Shown here: positions 10,456-19,433 of the stretch, in pieces
Position numbering within the stretch: the first letter of the stretch is position 1
How the letters are laid out: every line of letters begins with the position of its first letter
Assembly: GCA_030426085.1 (NCBI GenBank)
Contig: JAUHYW010000037.1
Span: forward strand, 1 to 64,000
Source of the DNA: a bacterium
GTDB lineage: Bacteria > Myxococcota_A > Bradymonadia > UBA7976 > UBA1532
Length of the DNA: 64,000 nt
Reading direction: 5' to 3'
Position numbers and translations under genes: made by a program
Notes under the pieces: model-generated
The model's input: the letters and a program-made list of their open reading frames with translations, nothing else
Told to the model about the DNA's origin: nothing
Databases searched by the model: none

Positions 10456-11408
10456 TGGCGGCGCGGGGCGCTTCGGGCGTGATGATCCCCTCCATCGAGC
10501 GCCGGGTGCGCCCGTTCGACGGCGACGACCTGCCGCGCATCGCGTCCCTGATGCGCGCCGCCCACACCCTCGACCCCCGGATCGACGCCCCCGACGAGGC
10601 GGCCCTGGCGGCGTTCCTGGCGCTGGAGAGCAACCGCGGCGGGCGGGACTTCGCGCTGGCCGAGGCGGTGGTCGGCGGCGCGGCCCGGCTGGAGGCGGTG
10701 CTGCTCTCGGGGCGATTCGCGGTCGTCGACCGGGCGCGTCCGGTGCGCGGGTTCCGGGTGGTGGTGGCCCCCGAGGCGCACCACGCGGGCTGGGCCGACC
10801 GGCTGCTGGATCTCGTCGACGCCCAGGATCCGCCGGGCGCGGTGGTGCAGCGCACGGTCATCGGCGACGACCGGGCCGACGCCCGGGCGCGGCTCGAGGC
10901 CCGGGGCTTCGCCCACACCCGCACGGTGGTGCACATGCGGCGGGCGGGGCTGCCCCCGGGCCGCCCTTCGATCCCGACGGGGCACACCCTGCGGGACGCC
11001 GACCCCCACCTGGATGGGCCGTCGCTGTCGGGGCTGTACAACGCCGCCCACCGCGAGGCGTTCGGCTTCGCGCCCATCTCGCCGGCCGAGCTGCTCGACA
11101 CCGCAGGCGCCCCCGGCGGGCGGATGCTGGCCCTCGACGGGCCCGACGGCCGCCTCGTCGGCGCGGTGCAGACCCTGCCGTATTACGCCGGGGTGGGCGT
11201 GCTGCACGCGGTGCAGGTGGCCCCCGAGGCCCAGGGGCGGGGGCTGGGGCGGCTGCTGGTCGCCGCGGCGCTCAACGCGCTGGCCCAGCACGGCTTCGGG
11301 GTCGTCGAGCTGGCGGTGGACGCCGACAACGGACCCGCCCGGGCCCTCTACGCCGGCCTGGGGTTCTCCGACCGGGGGCGTGATCTGGTCTACGAGCGCC
11401 GCCGATGA
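10452..11408 (+). CDS. Tandem GNAT-family acetyltransferase
   Basis: A 318-residue protein with two GNAT-like halves. The second half has the clear acetyl-CoA signature VAPEAQGRGLGRLLVAAAL and the C-terminal strand pattern VELAVDADNGPARALYAGLGF; the first half is degenerate. This double layout resembles mycothiol synthase MshD, but the native substrate cannot be told. The GTG at 10452 overlaps the regulator stop. ATG 10455 is one codon further, and ATG 10482 (MIPSIERRVRPF) is a plausible later start. The stop overlaps the next gene by ATGA, so translation is coupled on both sides. Confidence 0.85.
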   Translation: MMAARGASGVMIPSIERRVRPFDGDDLPRIASLMRAAHTLDPRIDAPDEAALAAFLALESNRGGRDFALAEAVVGGAARLEAVLLSGRFAVVDRARPVRGFRVVVAPEAHHAGWADRLLDLVDAQDPPGAVVQRTVIGDDRADARARLEARGFAHTRTVVHMRRAGLPPGRPSIPTGHTLRDADPHLDGPSLSGLYNAAHREAFGFAPISPAELLDTAGAPGGRMLALDGPDGRLVGAVQTLPYYAGVGVLHAVQVAPEAQGRGLGRLLVAAALNALAQHGFGVVELAVDADNGPARALYAGLGFSDRGRDLVYERRR

Positions 11409-12352
11409 ACCTGTTGATGACCGGCATCGGCACGCTGCTGGGCCAGGCGGTCATCGCCCGGCTCATGCGGGACAACCCCTTCCACCGGGTCTTCGGCATC
11501 GCCCGCCGGCCGCCGGCGATGCTGGGGCCGGTGCACTTCATCGGCGCCGACGTGCGGCTGGTCGACCTCGGGGACCTCATCGTCACCGACGACGTGCAGG
11601 TCGTGCTGCACCTGGCGTGGTCCGACGGGCCCGAGACCGGGCGGGACGAGGGCCTCACGATGCGGCGGCTGCTCGACATCGCCGAGCCGGCCGGGCTGAA
11701 GCGGGTGGTGCACCCCTCGTGCGACTACGTCTACGCCCCCGGCGAGGGCCCGGTGGACGAGTCGGCGCCCCGCCGGGTCGAGGCCGGACTGGGGCGCAGC
11801 GGGCAGCTCCTGGTGCGCAGCAAGCTGGGCATCGAGGAGGCGGTGGCCGGCTACCGGGCGGCGGGCGGGGTCGACGTGGTGACCCTGCGCATGTGCCCGG
11901 TGGTGGCCCCGACCCGGGGGCGCCCGTTCGACGCGGTGCTGGCCCAGAACCCGCTCATCGGCCCCTCCGACGCCGACCCGCTGCTGCAGTTCGTGCACGC
12001 CGCCGACGCCGCCGAGGCGCTGGTCGCCGCCGCCACCCGGCCCGACGTGGCCGGGATCTACAACGTGGCCGGCGACGAGCCGCTGCCGCTGTCCGCCGTC
12101 GCCGGCATCCTCGAGGCGCCGCTGGTGCACACCCCCGGCTGGCTGACCCGCCCCATCCTCGGCGCGCTGGCCCGGATCGGCGCGCTGCCCTTCCGCCCGG
12201 TGGACGCCGCCCGGCTGCACGTCGGGGTGCCGATGAAGACCGACCGCTGCCGGGCCGAGCTGTACCCCCTGCGCTACACCTCGCGGCAGGCCCTCGCCGT
12301 GTGGCGGGTCGGCCCCGGACGGACCGGGCTGCTGCGCCGCGCCGCCCCGTGA
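11405..12352 (+). CDS. NAD(P)-dependent epimerase/dehydratase-like protein (extended SDR)
   Basis: A 315-residue Rossmann protein. The N-terminal MTGIGTLLGQAV matches the GxxGxxG dinucleotide-binding motif of extended SDRs; VVLHLAW and VYNVAG-like segments (GIYNVAGDEPL) fit the epimerase fold. The usual catalytic YxxxK appears as LVRSK: the Lys is kept but the Tyr position is Leu. The closest Ser/Thr region is HPSCDYVYAPG. It may therefore be a binding or regulatory member, or use another residue. The ATG overlaps the GNAT stop (ATGA), and its stop overlaps the hydrolase start (GTGA). Confidence 0.8.
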   Translation: MNLLMTGIGTLLGQAVIARLMRDNPFHRVFGIARRPPAMLGPVHFIGADVRLVDLGDLIVTDDVQVVLHLAWSDGPETGRDEGLTMRRLLDIAEPAGLKRVVHPSCDYVYAPGEGPVDESAPRRVEAGLGRSGQLLVRSKLGIEEAVAGYRAAGGVDVVTLRMCPVVAPTRGRPFDAVLAQNPLIGPSDADPLLQFVHAADAAEALVAAATRPDVAGIYNVAGDEPLPLSAVAGILEAPLVHTPGWLTRPILGALARIGALPFRPVDAARLHVGVPMKTDRCRAELYPLRYTSRQALAVWRVGPGRTGLLRRAAP

Positions 12353-13227
12353 AGCGCCCCGATCCGACCGACCGCTGGGTGGCGGCCCACGGGCTGAGGC
12401 ATCACCTCGTCGAGTGGGACGGCGGGGGCGAGACGACGGTGCTGCTGCTGCACGGATTCCTCGATCTGGGCCGCACCTGGACCTTCACCGTCGAGGCGCT
12501 GCCCCCGGTGGACTGGCACATCGTCGCGCTCGACTGGCGGGGGCACGGCGAGAGCGACCGGGTCGGGGCCGGCGGCTACTATCACTTTCCGGACTACGTG
12601 CGGGACCTGGAGGCCATCGCCCGGGCGGTGCGCCGCACGCGGCTGATCGTCGTCGGGCACTCGATGGGCGCGATGGTGGCCACCCTGTGGCTCGGCGCGC
12701 GGCCCGCCGCGGCCGACGGCCTGCTGCTCGTCGAGGGGCTGGGCCCGATGGGGCTCGAGCCGGCGGCCCACGTCGACCGGATGGCGCTCTGGCTCGACCA
12801 GACCGCGCCGTTCACCCCCAAGGCGCGGCCCATGCGCGACGTGGCCCACGCCGCGCAGCGGCTGGCCCGGATCCACCCCCGCATGGCGCCCGCCGACCGG
12901 GAGCGGCTGGCGGAGTGGGCCACGGCCGAGGCCGCCGACGGCCGCCGGTGGCGCTACGATCCGCTGCACCGGACCCGGGCCCCGCTGCCGATGCCGGATA
13001 CCGCGGCCGCCGCCTTCTTCGAGCGGATCACCTGCCCGATGCGCTGGGTGGGCGGGGCCGAGAGCCCGTGGCTCGGCGGGCGCCTCGAGCGGTGGTTCGC
13101 CGTGCGGCCCGATCTACCGCGACGGCTCTTGCCCGACTGCGGACACATGGTGCAGAATGACCAGCCCGCTCGGCTTGCGACCGAGATGATCGACTTCGTA
13201 TCGGAGTGCACACGACCCGGCGCCTGA
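12349..13227 (+). CDS. Alpha/beta hydrolase
   Basis: A 292-residue protein with the alpha/beta-hydrolase layout: oxyanion-hole HGFLDLGRTW, DWRGHGES, nucleophile elbow GHSMG with Ser105, and catalytic His in CGHMVQND (about H266). The acid residue region reads WVGGAESPW, which offers Glu rather than the usual Asp. No signal peptide, so cytoplasmic. The substrate is unknown; small-molecule esterase or C-C hydrolase activity is possible. The GTG start overlaps the upstream stop, completing a four-gene coupled set with a TrmB-like regulator, GNAT and epimerase. A ferredoxin gene follows after 21 bases. Confidence 0.88.
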   Translation: MKRPDPTDRWVAAHGLRHHLVEWDGGGETTVLLLHGFLDLGRTWTFTVEALPPVDWHIVALDWRGHGESDRVGAGGYYHFPDYVRDLEAIARAVRRTRLIVVGHSMGAMVATLWLGARPAAADGLLLVEGLGPMGLEPAAHVDRMALWLDQTAPFTPKARPMRDVAHAAQRLARIHPRMAPADRERLAEWATAEAADGRRWRYDPLHRTRAPLPMPDTAAAAFFERITCPMRWVGGAESPWLGGRLERWFAVRPDLPRRLLPDCGHMVQNDQPARLATEMIDFVSECTRPGA

Positions 13228-13248
13228 CCGGCGCGCGAGGAGGAGACC

Positions 13249-13587
13249 TTGGCCACCTTCATCACCGACGAGTGCATCAACTGCGGTGCCTGCGAACCGG
13301 AGTGCCCCAATCAGGCCATCAGCGAGGGCGAGGACATCTACGTCATCGACCCCGAGCGCTGCACCGAGTGCGTCGGGTTCCACGGCGACGAGATGTGCCA
13401 GTCGGTCTGCCCGGTGGAGTGCTGCATCCCCAACCCCGACATCCGGGAGAACGAGGCCAAGCTGCTGCAGAGAGCCAAGAAGCTGCACCCGGGGAACGAG
13501 GAGGTCCAGGCGCTGAACCCGTCCGACCTCGACGAGACCACCTCCCGGTTCCGCAACGACGAGTGGATCAACGCCGGCCGCGGCTGA
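13249..13587 (+). CDS. 2[4Fe-4S] ferredoxin, YfhL / Allochromatium type
   Basis: A 112-residue ferredoxin. The first cluster motif is CINCGACEPECPN. The second is CTECVGFHGDEMCQSVCPVECC, where the spacing between the second and third Cys is widened as in the Allochromatium vinosum/YfhL family. The extra Cys and a C-terminal extension of about 40 charged residues are also typical. It transfers low-potential electrons; its partner is unknown. The start is TTG at 13249, supported by the strong ribosome binding site GAGGAGGAG just upstream and by the conserved N-terminus ATFITDECINCG. Confidence 0.93.
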   Translation: MATFITDECINCGACEPECPNQAISEGEDIYVIDPERCTECVGFHGDEMCQSVCPVECCIPNPDIRENEAKLLQRAKKLHPGNEEVQALNPSDLDETTSRFRNDEWINAGRG

Positions 13588-13602
13588 GCGCCCCCGGCGG
13601 GC

Positions 13603-14379
13603 TCAATCGCAGGCGGCGCTCCGCGAGTTCGGCCGCGCCTGCGCCCGCCGCCACCGCTGGAAAGCGGGCCGGATCTCGGGCGCCTCGGCCTCGATCAACG
13701 CGCTCGCGCGCTGCATCGCCGTCGCCCCCAGACCCCCGTGCAGCGTCCAGTCGTCCCCCCCGTCCATCGCCGTCGCGCGCCGGGTGATCTCACGCGCGTG
13801 CGCCTCTTCGTGCAACACCCGGAAGAGCACATGCTCCGGCGGCTGGCCCAGATCGGCCGCCACGAAGCGCCGATGGCCCACCGTGCGCCCCCGCCCGTGC
13901 GCGGCGAGCGCCGGCACGTCGAGGATCGTCAGATCGGGCGCCGCCCCGCCCCACAGCGTGGCCCGGCAGCGGGCGAGCCGATCGGCCGTCCCGCCCCAGA
14001 AGCGCTGGAGCCGCTCACCGTAGCGCTCGTCCGACTGCCACTCGGCCGTCGCCCGCCCGTGCTCGAAGGTCCACGCGTCGCGCAGGCTGACCCCCAGCGG
14101 ATCGTCGCCCGCGGCGTGGTACAAACTGCCGTAGTCACGGGTCATCAGCGGCAACACCTGGGCCCGCCCCCGCCCCGGCGACTCCAGCAGCGCGCGCCGC
14201 AGCGGCTCGACCCACGGGCGCCAGCGCCGCCGGGGGTCGAACAGCGAGACCGCGCTGGGGCCCAGGTCGACGTGGCTCAATACGTGGTAGTGCAGCCAGG
14301 CGTGAAACGGGCGGCTGACCCGGAGCGTGCCGTTCGCCGACCGGGGCGCGGCCGAGTCGGATGGGTCATCATGGCGCAT
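13603..14379 (-). CDS. Uncharacterised protein with an HEEAH (HExxH) motif
   Basis: A 258-residue cytoplasmic protein with no signal peptide. The notable feature is LFRVLHEEAHAREI near residue 190: HEEAH fits the zinc-metalloprotease HExxH pattern, and further His and acidic residues follow. The rest (HAWLHYHVLSHVDLGPSAVSLFDP, then MTRDYGSLYHAAGDDPLGVSLRDAW) matches no family I recognise. The ATG at 14379 is chosen because GGAG lies 7 bases before it; upstream extensions lack a ribosome binding site. The gene converges with the ferredoxin (15-base gap), and its upstream region is unusually AT-rich. A metallopeptidase function is inferred from the motif only. Confidence 0.6.
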   Translation of the reverse strand: MRHDDPSDSAAPRSANGTLRVSRPFHAWLHYHVLSHVDLGPSAVSLFDPRRRWRPWVEPLRRALLESPGRGRAQVLPLMTRDYGSLYHAAGDDPLGVSLRDAWTFEHGRATAEWQSDERYGERLQRFWGGTADRLARCRATLWGGAAPDLTILDVPALAAHGRGRTVGHRRFVAADLGQPPEHVLFRVLHEEAHAREITRRATAMDGGDDWTLHGGLGATAMQRASALIEAEAPEIRPAFQRWRRAQARPNSRSAACD

Positions 14380-14648
14380 GGAGTCTCCGCGGTATCCCCT
14401 CGACAGGGCGCTCGGCGCCCGGCGAGGCGGGGGTGGAACTGTTCGTGTCGCGCGCACATGATAACCCATTGAAATCATTGCATTTAAGAGCACATAGATC
14501 CCCCAGGGGGTGAACAAGGGCAGGGCAAAGGTGGGCGGTGTGGTGTCAGCATACGAACAAACCCTTCAGCGGTCTGTTCAACCTCGCGAGGGTCCCTCCG
14601 ACCCTTGGAGAGGCGCTGATGGCACGCGCGGGCCGGTCGTCGACGCCG
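14380..14648. other. Intergenic region with AT-rich core and a CCCCCAGGGGG palindrome
   Basis: No convincing gene. Bases 14455-14495 are markedly AT-richer than the surroundings and probably hold the promoter of the HExxH gene on the minus strand. CCCCC-A-GGGGG at 14500-14510 is a short palindrome. Near 14590-14604 GGGTC and GACCC can pair on the minus strand after the 534-residue gene, a possible terminator. Confidence 0.4.
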
Positions 14649-16253
14649 TCAGAGCTTCCGGCGGGCGCGGGCCCCGTGCGGGCGGTGCAGGGCGCTGCGC
14701 AGGACGATCGCGTCGATCAGGTCGCGGGCGGTGAGCGGGTCGCCGAGATCGACCCGCCGGGGGCGGTAGTGGGGGTCGGACGGCAGGCGCTCGCCGGGCT
14801 GGGTGATGAGCCGGTGCACCGCCCGATCGAGCCGGTGGTCGAAGGCCCCCTGCCGCTCGGCGGCGATCAGGGCGGCGGCCACCACGATCCGGGGCGCGTC
14901 GGAGAACGCCCGCCCGGCGGCGACGGACTCCGCCCGCTGGCGGGCCCGAGCCCACAGGCCGGGCGACATTTCGAAGTGCCCCAGCCCCGAGAAGCTGCGG
15001 TCGCCGAGGGCGGCGTGTCGGTCGGCGACGAGCGCCATCAGCGGCGCGCGCAGGGGCTCGAGCGCCCGCTCGAGCGGCAGGCCGACGGCCGGGCCGAAGA
15101 GGCTGGGCAGGATCAGCGCCTCGGGCTCGCCGTGCAGCGCGTCCCACCGCTGGCGCAGGTCGCGGGCCTCGACGTCGTAGCCCATCCGGGTCAGCACGGC
15201 GGCCATCGCCGCGACCCGCAGGTGGTCCGGCGGCGTCCGGCCGACGGTGCGGTGGTCACGCCCCGCCCGGACCCGGACCACGGCGTAGGGGTCCTCGGGG
15301 CGGGCGAGGTGCTCGACGAGCGCGGCGAGCGCGACCGGTCCCATCATGAGCGCGGCGAGCGCGTCGACCGCCAGCGCGTCCAGCCAGCGGGCGGCCGCGG
15401 CCTGGGGGTCGAAGACGATCTGCCGCCCCTGCTGGCGGGGCAGCCACGCCGGCACGCCGGGGTCCAGCGCCCGCCGCAGGGGCGCGAGCACGCCCGGCAG
15501 CGTGGCGATCACCGCGCGGGCCACCGCCTGGATCACCCGCGGCCAGCGGTCCTGCTCGTCGACGACGTCGCTGTCGACGAAGACCAGCGGGTGCCCGTCG
15601 AGCAGCGCCCGCAGCGTATCGGGGTCGCTCACCGCGGGCAGCGTCAGCGGCGGGCCCTCGGGCCACGCGACCCGGTCGAGCCGGCCGCCGGCGGCCAGCG
15701 GAGCCAGCATCGAGTCGGCGACGACGTCGATGTCGCCCAGGATCTCACCCAGCCGGGGGTCGCTGCGCCAGCGGGCGCCGTTCTCGATGGCGCCGAGGGC
15801 CTCCATCAGCCGGGTGCTGCGGGTCAGCAGGCGCCGCAGGTCGTCGGCCCGGGCGGACCACTCGGCCATCCGGCGGGCGGCCTCCTCGTCATCGGGGTCA
15901 TCGCCCTCGGCGGGCCCGAAGTGGGCCTCGAGCGCCTCGAGCTCGGCGCCGATCTCGAGCATGGCCGGCCGCACCCGCTGGTCGATCGCCCGGCGCAGCG
16001 GCTCGACCCGCGGCCCCGTCAGCCCCTCCGCGACCCGCCGGGCGCGCAGGAGGTTCCGGACGAGCTGCTGCTGGGCGGACCGCACCTGCTCCCGGGCCCG
16101 GCCGAGCATCAGGCTCCAGGTGCCGTCGTCCTCCTCCGGCGGGGGCATGTTCTCGGCCTGCTCGGCCGCGTTGCCCCCGGTGACCTTCTGGTAGAGGTTG
16201 TAGACCCCCTGCAACACCAGCAGCAGGATGAACAGCTCGTCGAGATACTCCAC
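14649..16253 (-). CDS. Unrecognised 534-residue protein, last gene of the FloA/NfeD operon
   Basis: Starts with a short hydrophobic helix (YLDELFILLLVLQGVYNLY) that could anchor it, followed by an acidic linker and a long, mostly helical Arg/Ala/Leu-rich body: SAQQQLVRNLLRARRVAEGL, DEEAARRMAEWSARADDLRRLL. A middle part (residues about 215-330) reads as globular with hydrophobic strands such as GHPLVFVDSDVVDEQ. A later segment (RTPPDHLRVAAMAAVLTRMGYDVEARDLRQRW) looks like a helical bundle. No catalytic motif or known family was recognised. GTG at 16253 lies 3 bases after the preceding small gene, so it is surely co-transcribed with the flotillin genes and may act at the same membrane domains. 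Confidence 0.7.
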   Translation of the reverse strand: MEYLDELFILLLVLQGVYNLYQKVTGGNAAEQAENMPPPEEDDGTWSLMLGRAREQVRSAQQQLVRNLLRARRVAEGLTGPRVEPLRRAIDQRVRPAMLEIGAELEALEAHFGPAEGDDPDDEEAARRMAEWSARADDLRRLLTRSTRLMEALGAIENGARWRSDPRLGEILGDIDVVADSMLAPLAAGGRLDRVAWPEGPPLTLPAVSDPDTLRALLDGHPLVFVDSDVVDEQDRWPRVIQAVARAVIATLPGVLAPLRRALDPGVPAWLPRQQGRQIVFDPQAAAARWLDALAVDALAALMMGPVALAALVEHLARPEDPYAVVRVRAGRDHRTVGRTPPDHLRVAAMAAVLTRMGYDVEARDLRQRWDALHGEPEALILPSLFGPAVGLPLERALEPLRAPLMALVADRHAALGDRSFSGLGHFEMSPGLWARARQRAESVAAGRAFSDAPRIVVAAALIAAERQGAFDHRLDRAVHRLITQPGERLPSDPHYRPRRVDLGDPLTARDLIDAIVLRSALHRPHGARARRKL

Positions 16254-16256
16254 GGC

Positions 16257-16466
16257 TCAGAGCTTGGGGTGGCCGGGGCCCGGCGCGGGCGGCGCCGGCG
16301 GCCGCGTCGCCAGGGGCCGGGGGCCGCGGCGGGGCGCTCGCCGCACCGAGGCCGGCCGCTCGAGCAGCTCGGCGAGCACGTAGCGCCGGATCCAGCCCGG
16401 GCCCCGGGGCAGCAGGCCCAGCGGGTCGTGGCGTTCACCGGCGGCGGGCAGGCGGGGGCCGCCCAT
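16257..16466 (-). CDS. Small basic Pro/Arg-rich protein (69 aa)
   Basis: The ATG at 16466 overlaps the floA stop (ATGA), and the gene ends 3 bases before the next start, so it is translated within the operon. The product is Pro/Arg-rich without a membrane segment: GWIRRYVLAELLERPASVRR in the middle is the only part likely to be folded. No family recognised. Tight packing is the main evidence that it is real. Confidence 0.55.
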   Translation of the reverse strand: MGGPRLPAAGERHDPLGLLPRGPGWIRRYVLAELLERPASVRRAPRRGPRPLATRPPAPPAPGPGHPKL

Positions 16467-17455
16467 CAGGTGGTCTCCGGGGTGCCGCCCTTCTCGCTCA
16501 GCTCGCTGATGTGGTGCCGCATGTCGGTGTCGGCCTCGAGGTTGCGCATCTGCAGGTAGTCCATGTAGCCGAAGTTGCCGTTGCGCAGCGCCTCGGCGAT
16601 GGCGAGGGGCACCTCGGCCTCGGCCTCGGCGACCTTGGCCCGGGCCTCCTGATAGCGGGCCTTCATCTCCTGCTCCTGGGCCACCGCCATCGCCCGCCGG
16701 CTCTCGGCCTGGGCCTGGGCGATGTTCTTGTCGGCCTCGGCCTGATCGATCTGCAGCTTCGCCCCGATGTTGCTGCCCACGTCGACGTCGGCGATGTCGA
16801 TCGACAGGATCTCGAACGCGGTGCCGGCGTCGAGGCCCTTGTCGATGACCTTGCGGCTGATGATGTCGGGGTTCTCGAGCACCGCCTTGTGGCTCTCCGA
16901 CGAGCCGATGGTGGTCACGATGCCCTCGCCGACCCGGGCGAGGATGGTCTCCTCGCCGGCCCCGCCCACGAGGCGGTCGATGTTGGCCCGCAGCGTGATG
17001 CGGCTGACCGCGATGAGCTGGATGCCGTCGGCGGCCACCGCCGAGACCTTGGGGGTGTTGATGACCTTGGGGTTGACGCTCATCTTGACCGCCTCGAGCA
17101 CGTCGCGCCCGGCGAGGTCGATGGCCGCCGCCCGCTCGAAGGTCAGGTTGATGCCCGCCTTCTGGGCCGAGATGAGGGCGAAGGCCACCCGCTCGACGTT
17201 GCCCCCGGCCAGATAGTGGCTCTCGAGCTGGTCGACGCTGAGGTCGAGGCCGGCCTTGACCGCGCTGATGCGGGGGTTGACCACGCTGGTCGGTCGCACC
17301 CGGCGCAGGCGCATCGCGATGAGCTGCCCGATGCCGACCCCGGCCCCGGTGAGGCGGGCGGCGATGTAGAGCCCGATGGGCACGAAGTAGAAGAAGAGGA
17401 AGACGACCAGGAGGCCGGCGCCTCCGACCGCGATCAGGAAGCCGGTCGAGCCCAA
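16466..17455 (-). CDS. floA: Flotillin-like protein FloA
   Basis: A 329-residue protein matching FloA (YqfA/UPF0365): an N-terminal hairpin-like membrane segment (about 5-45), then the near-invariant blocks [66 protein letters not shown] and [16 protein letters not shown] long helical coiled part rich in EAEAEVP and [11 protein letters not shown] follows. FloA forms membrane microdomains and usually works with NfeD, encoded just upstream. TTG at 17455 is chosen because the ribosome binding site GGAGAGGAG lies right before it and it gives the family length (331 in Bacillus); an earlier in-frame start would add 15 atypical residues. Confidence 0.95.
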   Translation of the reverse strand: MGSTGFLIAVGGAGLLVVFLFFYFVPIGLYIAARLTGAGVGIGQLIAMRLRRVRPTSVVNPRISAVKAGLDLSVDQLESHYLAGGNVERVAFALISAQKAGINLTFERAAAIDLAGRDVLEAVKMSVNPKVINTPKVSAVAADGIQLIAVSRITLRANIDRLVGGAGEETILARVGEGIVTTIGSSESHKAVLENPDIISRKVIDKGLDAGTAFEILSIDIADVDVGSNIGAKLQIDQAEADKNIAQAQAESRRAMAVAQEQEMKARYQEARAKVAEAEAEVPLAIAEALRNGNFGYMDYLQMRNLEADTDMRHHISELSEKGGTPETT

Positions 17456-17530
17456 GAGATTCTCCTCTCCGGCGCCGCGCGCCGGGTCCTGCGCCCTCAC
17501 CGGGCGCGGTTCATGTCACCGTCACCCGGT

Positions 17531-19234
17531 TCAGTACGCGTCTTCGTCTTCGACGACCACCACCCGCACGCCCTCGGTCTCGACGACCTTCACCGGCGTG
17601 TCGCGGTCGATCCACCGGTCGCGGGAGACCACGTCGACCACGTCGTCGCCGATGCGCACCCGCCCCGAGGGGCGCAGCGGGGTCAGGCTGACGCCCTTGT
17701 GGCCCAGCCACACCCGGTTGTCGTTGGACGCCGCCTGCCACGGCTCGTCGGGCGCCGGCGCGTTGCCGTCCCGGCTGCCGCCGAGGGTCGTCTCGAGCAC
17801 CAGCCACTTGCCGAGGAACGAGCCCGGCAGGAAGCGGATGATGACGATGAGCGCCACCGCGGTGCCCAGCAGAGAGACGATCACCGCGGTGAGCGCGTCC
17901 CCGAGCAGGCCGACCTCCCACGACGTGCCCACCGGCATGCCGATGAGCGCCATGACCAGTGATATGCCGATCAAGCCGATGCCGAGCACCCCGGCGATGC
18001 CGAAGCCGGGGATGACGAAGACCTCCAGCCCCAGCGAGACGACGCCGAGGGCGAAGAGCAGCATCTCCTCCCAGCCGGCGAGGCCCGAGATGGACGAGCC
18101 GCCGAAGAACAGCATCAGGCACAGGATGCCCAGCCCGCCGGCCACCCCGAATCCGGGGGTGTAGAACTCGAGCAGCAGCCCCAGCATGCCGATGGACATC
18201 AGCAGCCCCGAGACCACCGGGTCGGTCAGGAAGCGGGCCACCTTCTCGGCCCAGTTGACCTCGGGCCGGCGGACCTCGGCCGCCTCGAGCCCGGTGGCCT
18301 TCAGGATCTCTTCGACCGAGCCGATCTTCTGCGCCGCCAGCCCCAGCCGCACCGCCTCGTCGGTGGTGACCGTCAGCAGCTTGCCCTTGGCGATGACCCC
18401 CTCGACCGCCACGTCGGCGTCGACCATGGCCTCGGCGAGCGCGCCCGACCGGCCGTTGGCCTCCGCGGTGGCCCGCATCTCGGAGCGCATGTAGCTGACC
18501 GTCTTCTCGGCCACCGGCTGGGCCTGCCCCCCCTGGAGCTGCACCGGGGTGGCGGCGCCCATGCTGCCCCCGGGGGCGAAGACGATGTGGTCGGCGGCGA
18601 GGCTGATGAGGGCTCCGGCGCTGATGGCCCGGTTGTCGACGAAGGCCACCACCGGGATCGAGGTGCGCAGCAGCGCATCCCTGATCTGGACCGCGGCGTC
18701 GACCCGGCCCCCGAAGGTGTCCACGTCGAGCACGATGAGGGCCGCGCCGGCCGACTCGGCGAGGATGCGCTCGACGAACGGGGCCAGCCCCATGTCGATG
18801 GTGCCCTTGATGGGGATGACCACCGCCCGCAACCCGCGGCCGCCGTCCTCGTCGAGCGTGGGCAGCGGCGGGGCGGGCTGGGCGGTGAACGGGATCGGCG
18901 CGCTGTCGTCGTCGGCCGCGTCACCGGCGGCCTTCGCCTCGGCCCCCTCGTCCTCGTCGGCCCCGTCGCTCGCCGCGGGCTCGCCCTTCTCCGCGCGCTC
19001 GCTGTCGTCCGTCGGCTCGGGCCCCTGCGCCTCGGCGTCGCGGGCCTGCTCCCGGGCCCGGCGCTCGGCCAGCTCCCGGGCGGCGTCGCCGATGCCTTCG
19101 AGGGCTTCGCCGGCCATGTCCCGGGCCGCCTCGCGCGGGCTCTCGGTCGGCGCCGGGCTCTGCGCCCGGGCGAGCGACAGCCCCAGGCCGAGCAGCAGGA
19201 GGGCCGCCGAGCGTCCGAATCGGGTGGTCTTCAT
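17531..19234 (-). CDS. NfeD-family membrane serine protease (ClpP-like domain plus NfeD OB-fold)
   Basis: A 567-residue long-form NfeD (NfeD1b type). Signal peptide MKTTRFGRSAALLLLGLGLSLARA, then an acidic/Ala linker of about 100 residues that is longer than usual. A ClpP-class protease domain follows with the Ser in NRAISAGALIS (S205) and the probable Lys general base in VAEKTVSYM (K244), as in the Pyrococcus 1510-N Ser-Lys dyad. Four to five membrane helices (about 370-500) and a C-terminal OB-fold (GVSLTPLRPSGRVRIGDDVVDV) complete it. It probably cleaves membrane proteins with FloA, encoded 75 bases downstream. ATG 19234 has GGGAG at the right spacing; ATG 19240 is too close to it. Confidence 0.93.
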   Translation of the reverse strand: MKTTRFGRSAALLLLGLGLSLARAQSPAPTESPREAARDMAGEALEGIGDAARELAERRAREQARDAEAQGPEPTDDSERAEKGEPAASDGADEDEGAEAKAAGDAADDDSAPIPFTAQPAPPLPTLDEDGGRGLRAVVIPIKGTIDMGLAPFVERILAESAGAALIVLDVDTFGGRVDAAVQIRDALLRTSIPVVAFVDNRAISAGALISLAADHIVFAPGGSMGAATPVQLQGGQAQPVAEKTVSYMRSEMRATAEANGRSGALAEAMVDADVAVEGVIAKGKLLTVTTDEAVRLGLAAQKIGSVEEILKATGLEAAEVRRPEVNWAEKVARFLTDPVVSGLLMSIGMLGLLLEFYTPGFGVAGGLGILCLMLFFGGSSISGLAGWEEMLLFALGVVSLGLEVFVIPGFGIAGVLGIGLIGISLVMALIGMPVGTSWEVGLLGDALTAVIVSLLGTAVALIVIIRFLPGSFLGKWLVLETTLGGSRDGNAPAPDEPWQAASNDNRVWLGHKGVSLTPLRPSGRVRIGDDVVDVVSRDRWIDRDTPVKVVETEGVRVVVVEDEDAY

Positions 19235-19433
19235 GAGCATCTCCCGGCCGCTGCTTCCCGGCGCGCCACGTCCGCCATCTTGGCGCATCCGCACGTACAC
19301 GGCGATGATGAAATACGGTCGGGGGTGTCTCGGTTGCAGCCGACGCGCCGGATCGCGTACCCAGACCGAGGCGCCGCGCACTGATCCGACGCCGACAATT
19401 CCTGATTCGGAAGGCCGCCCGTTCGATGCACCC

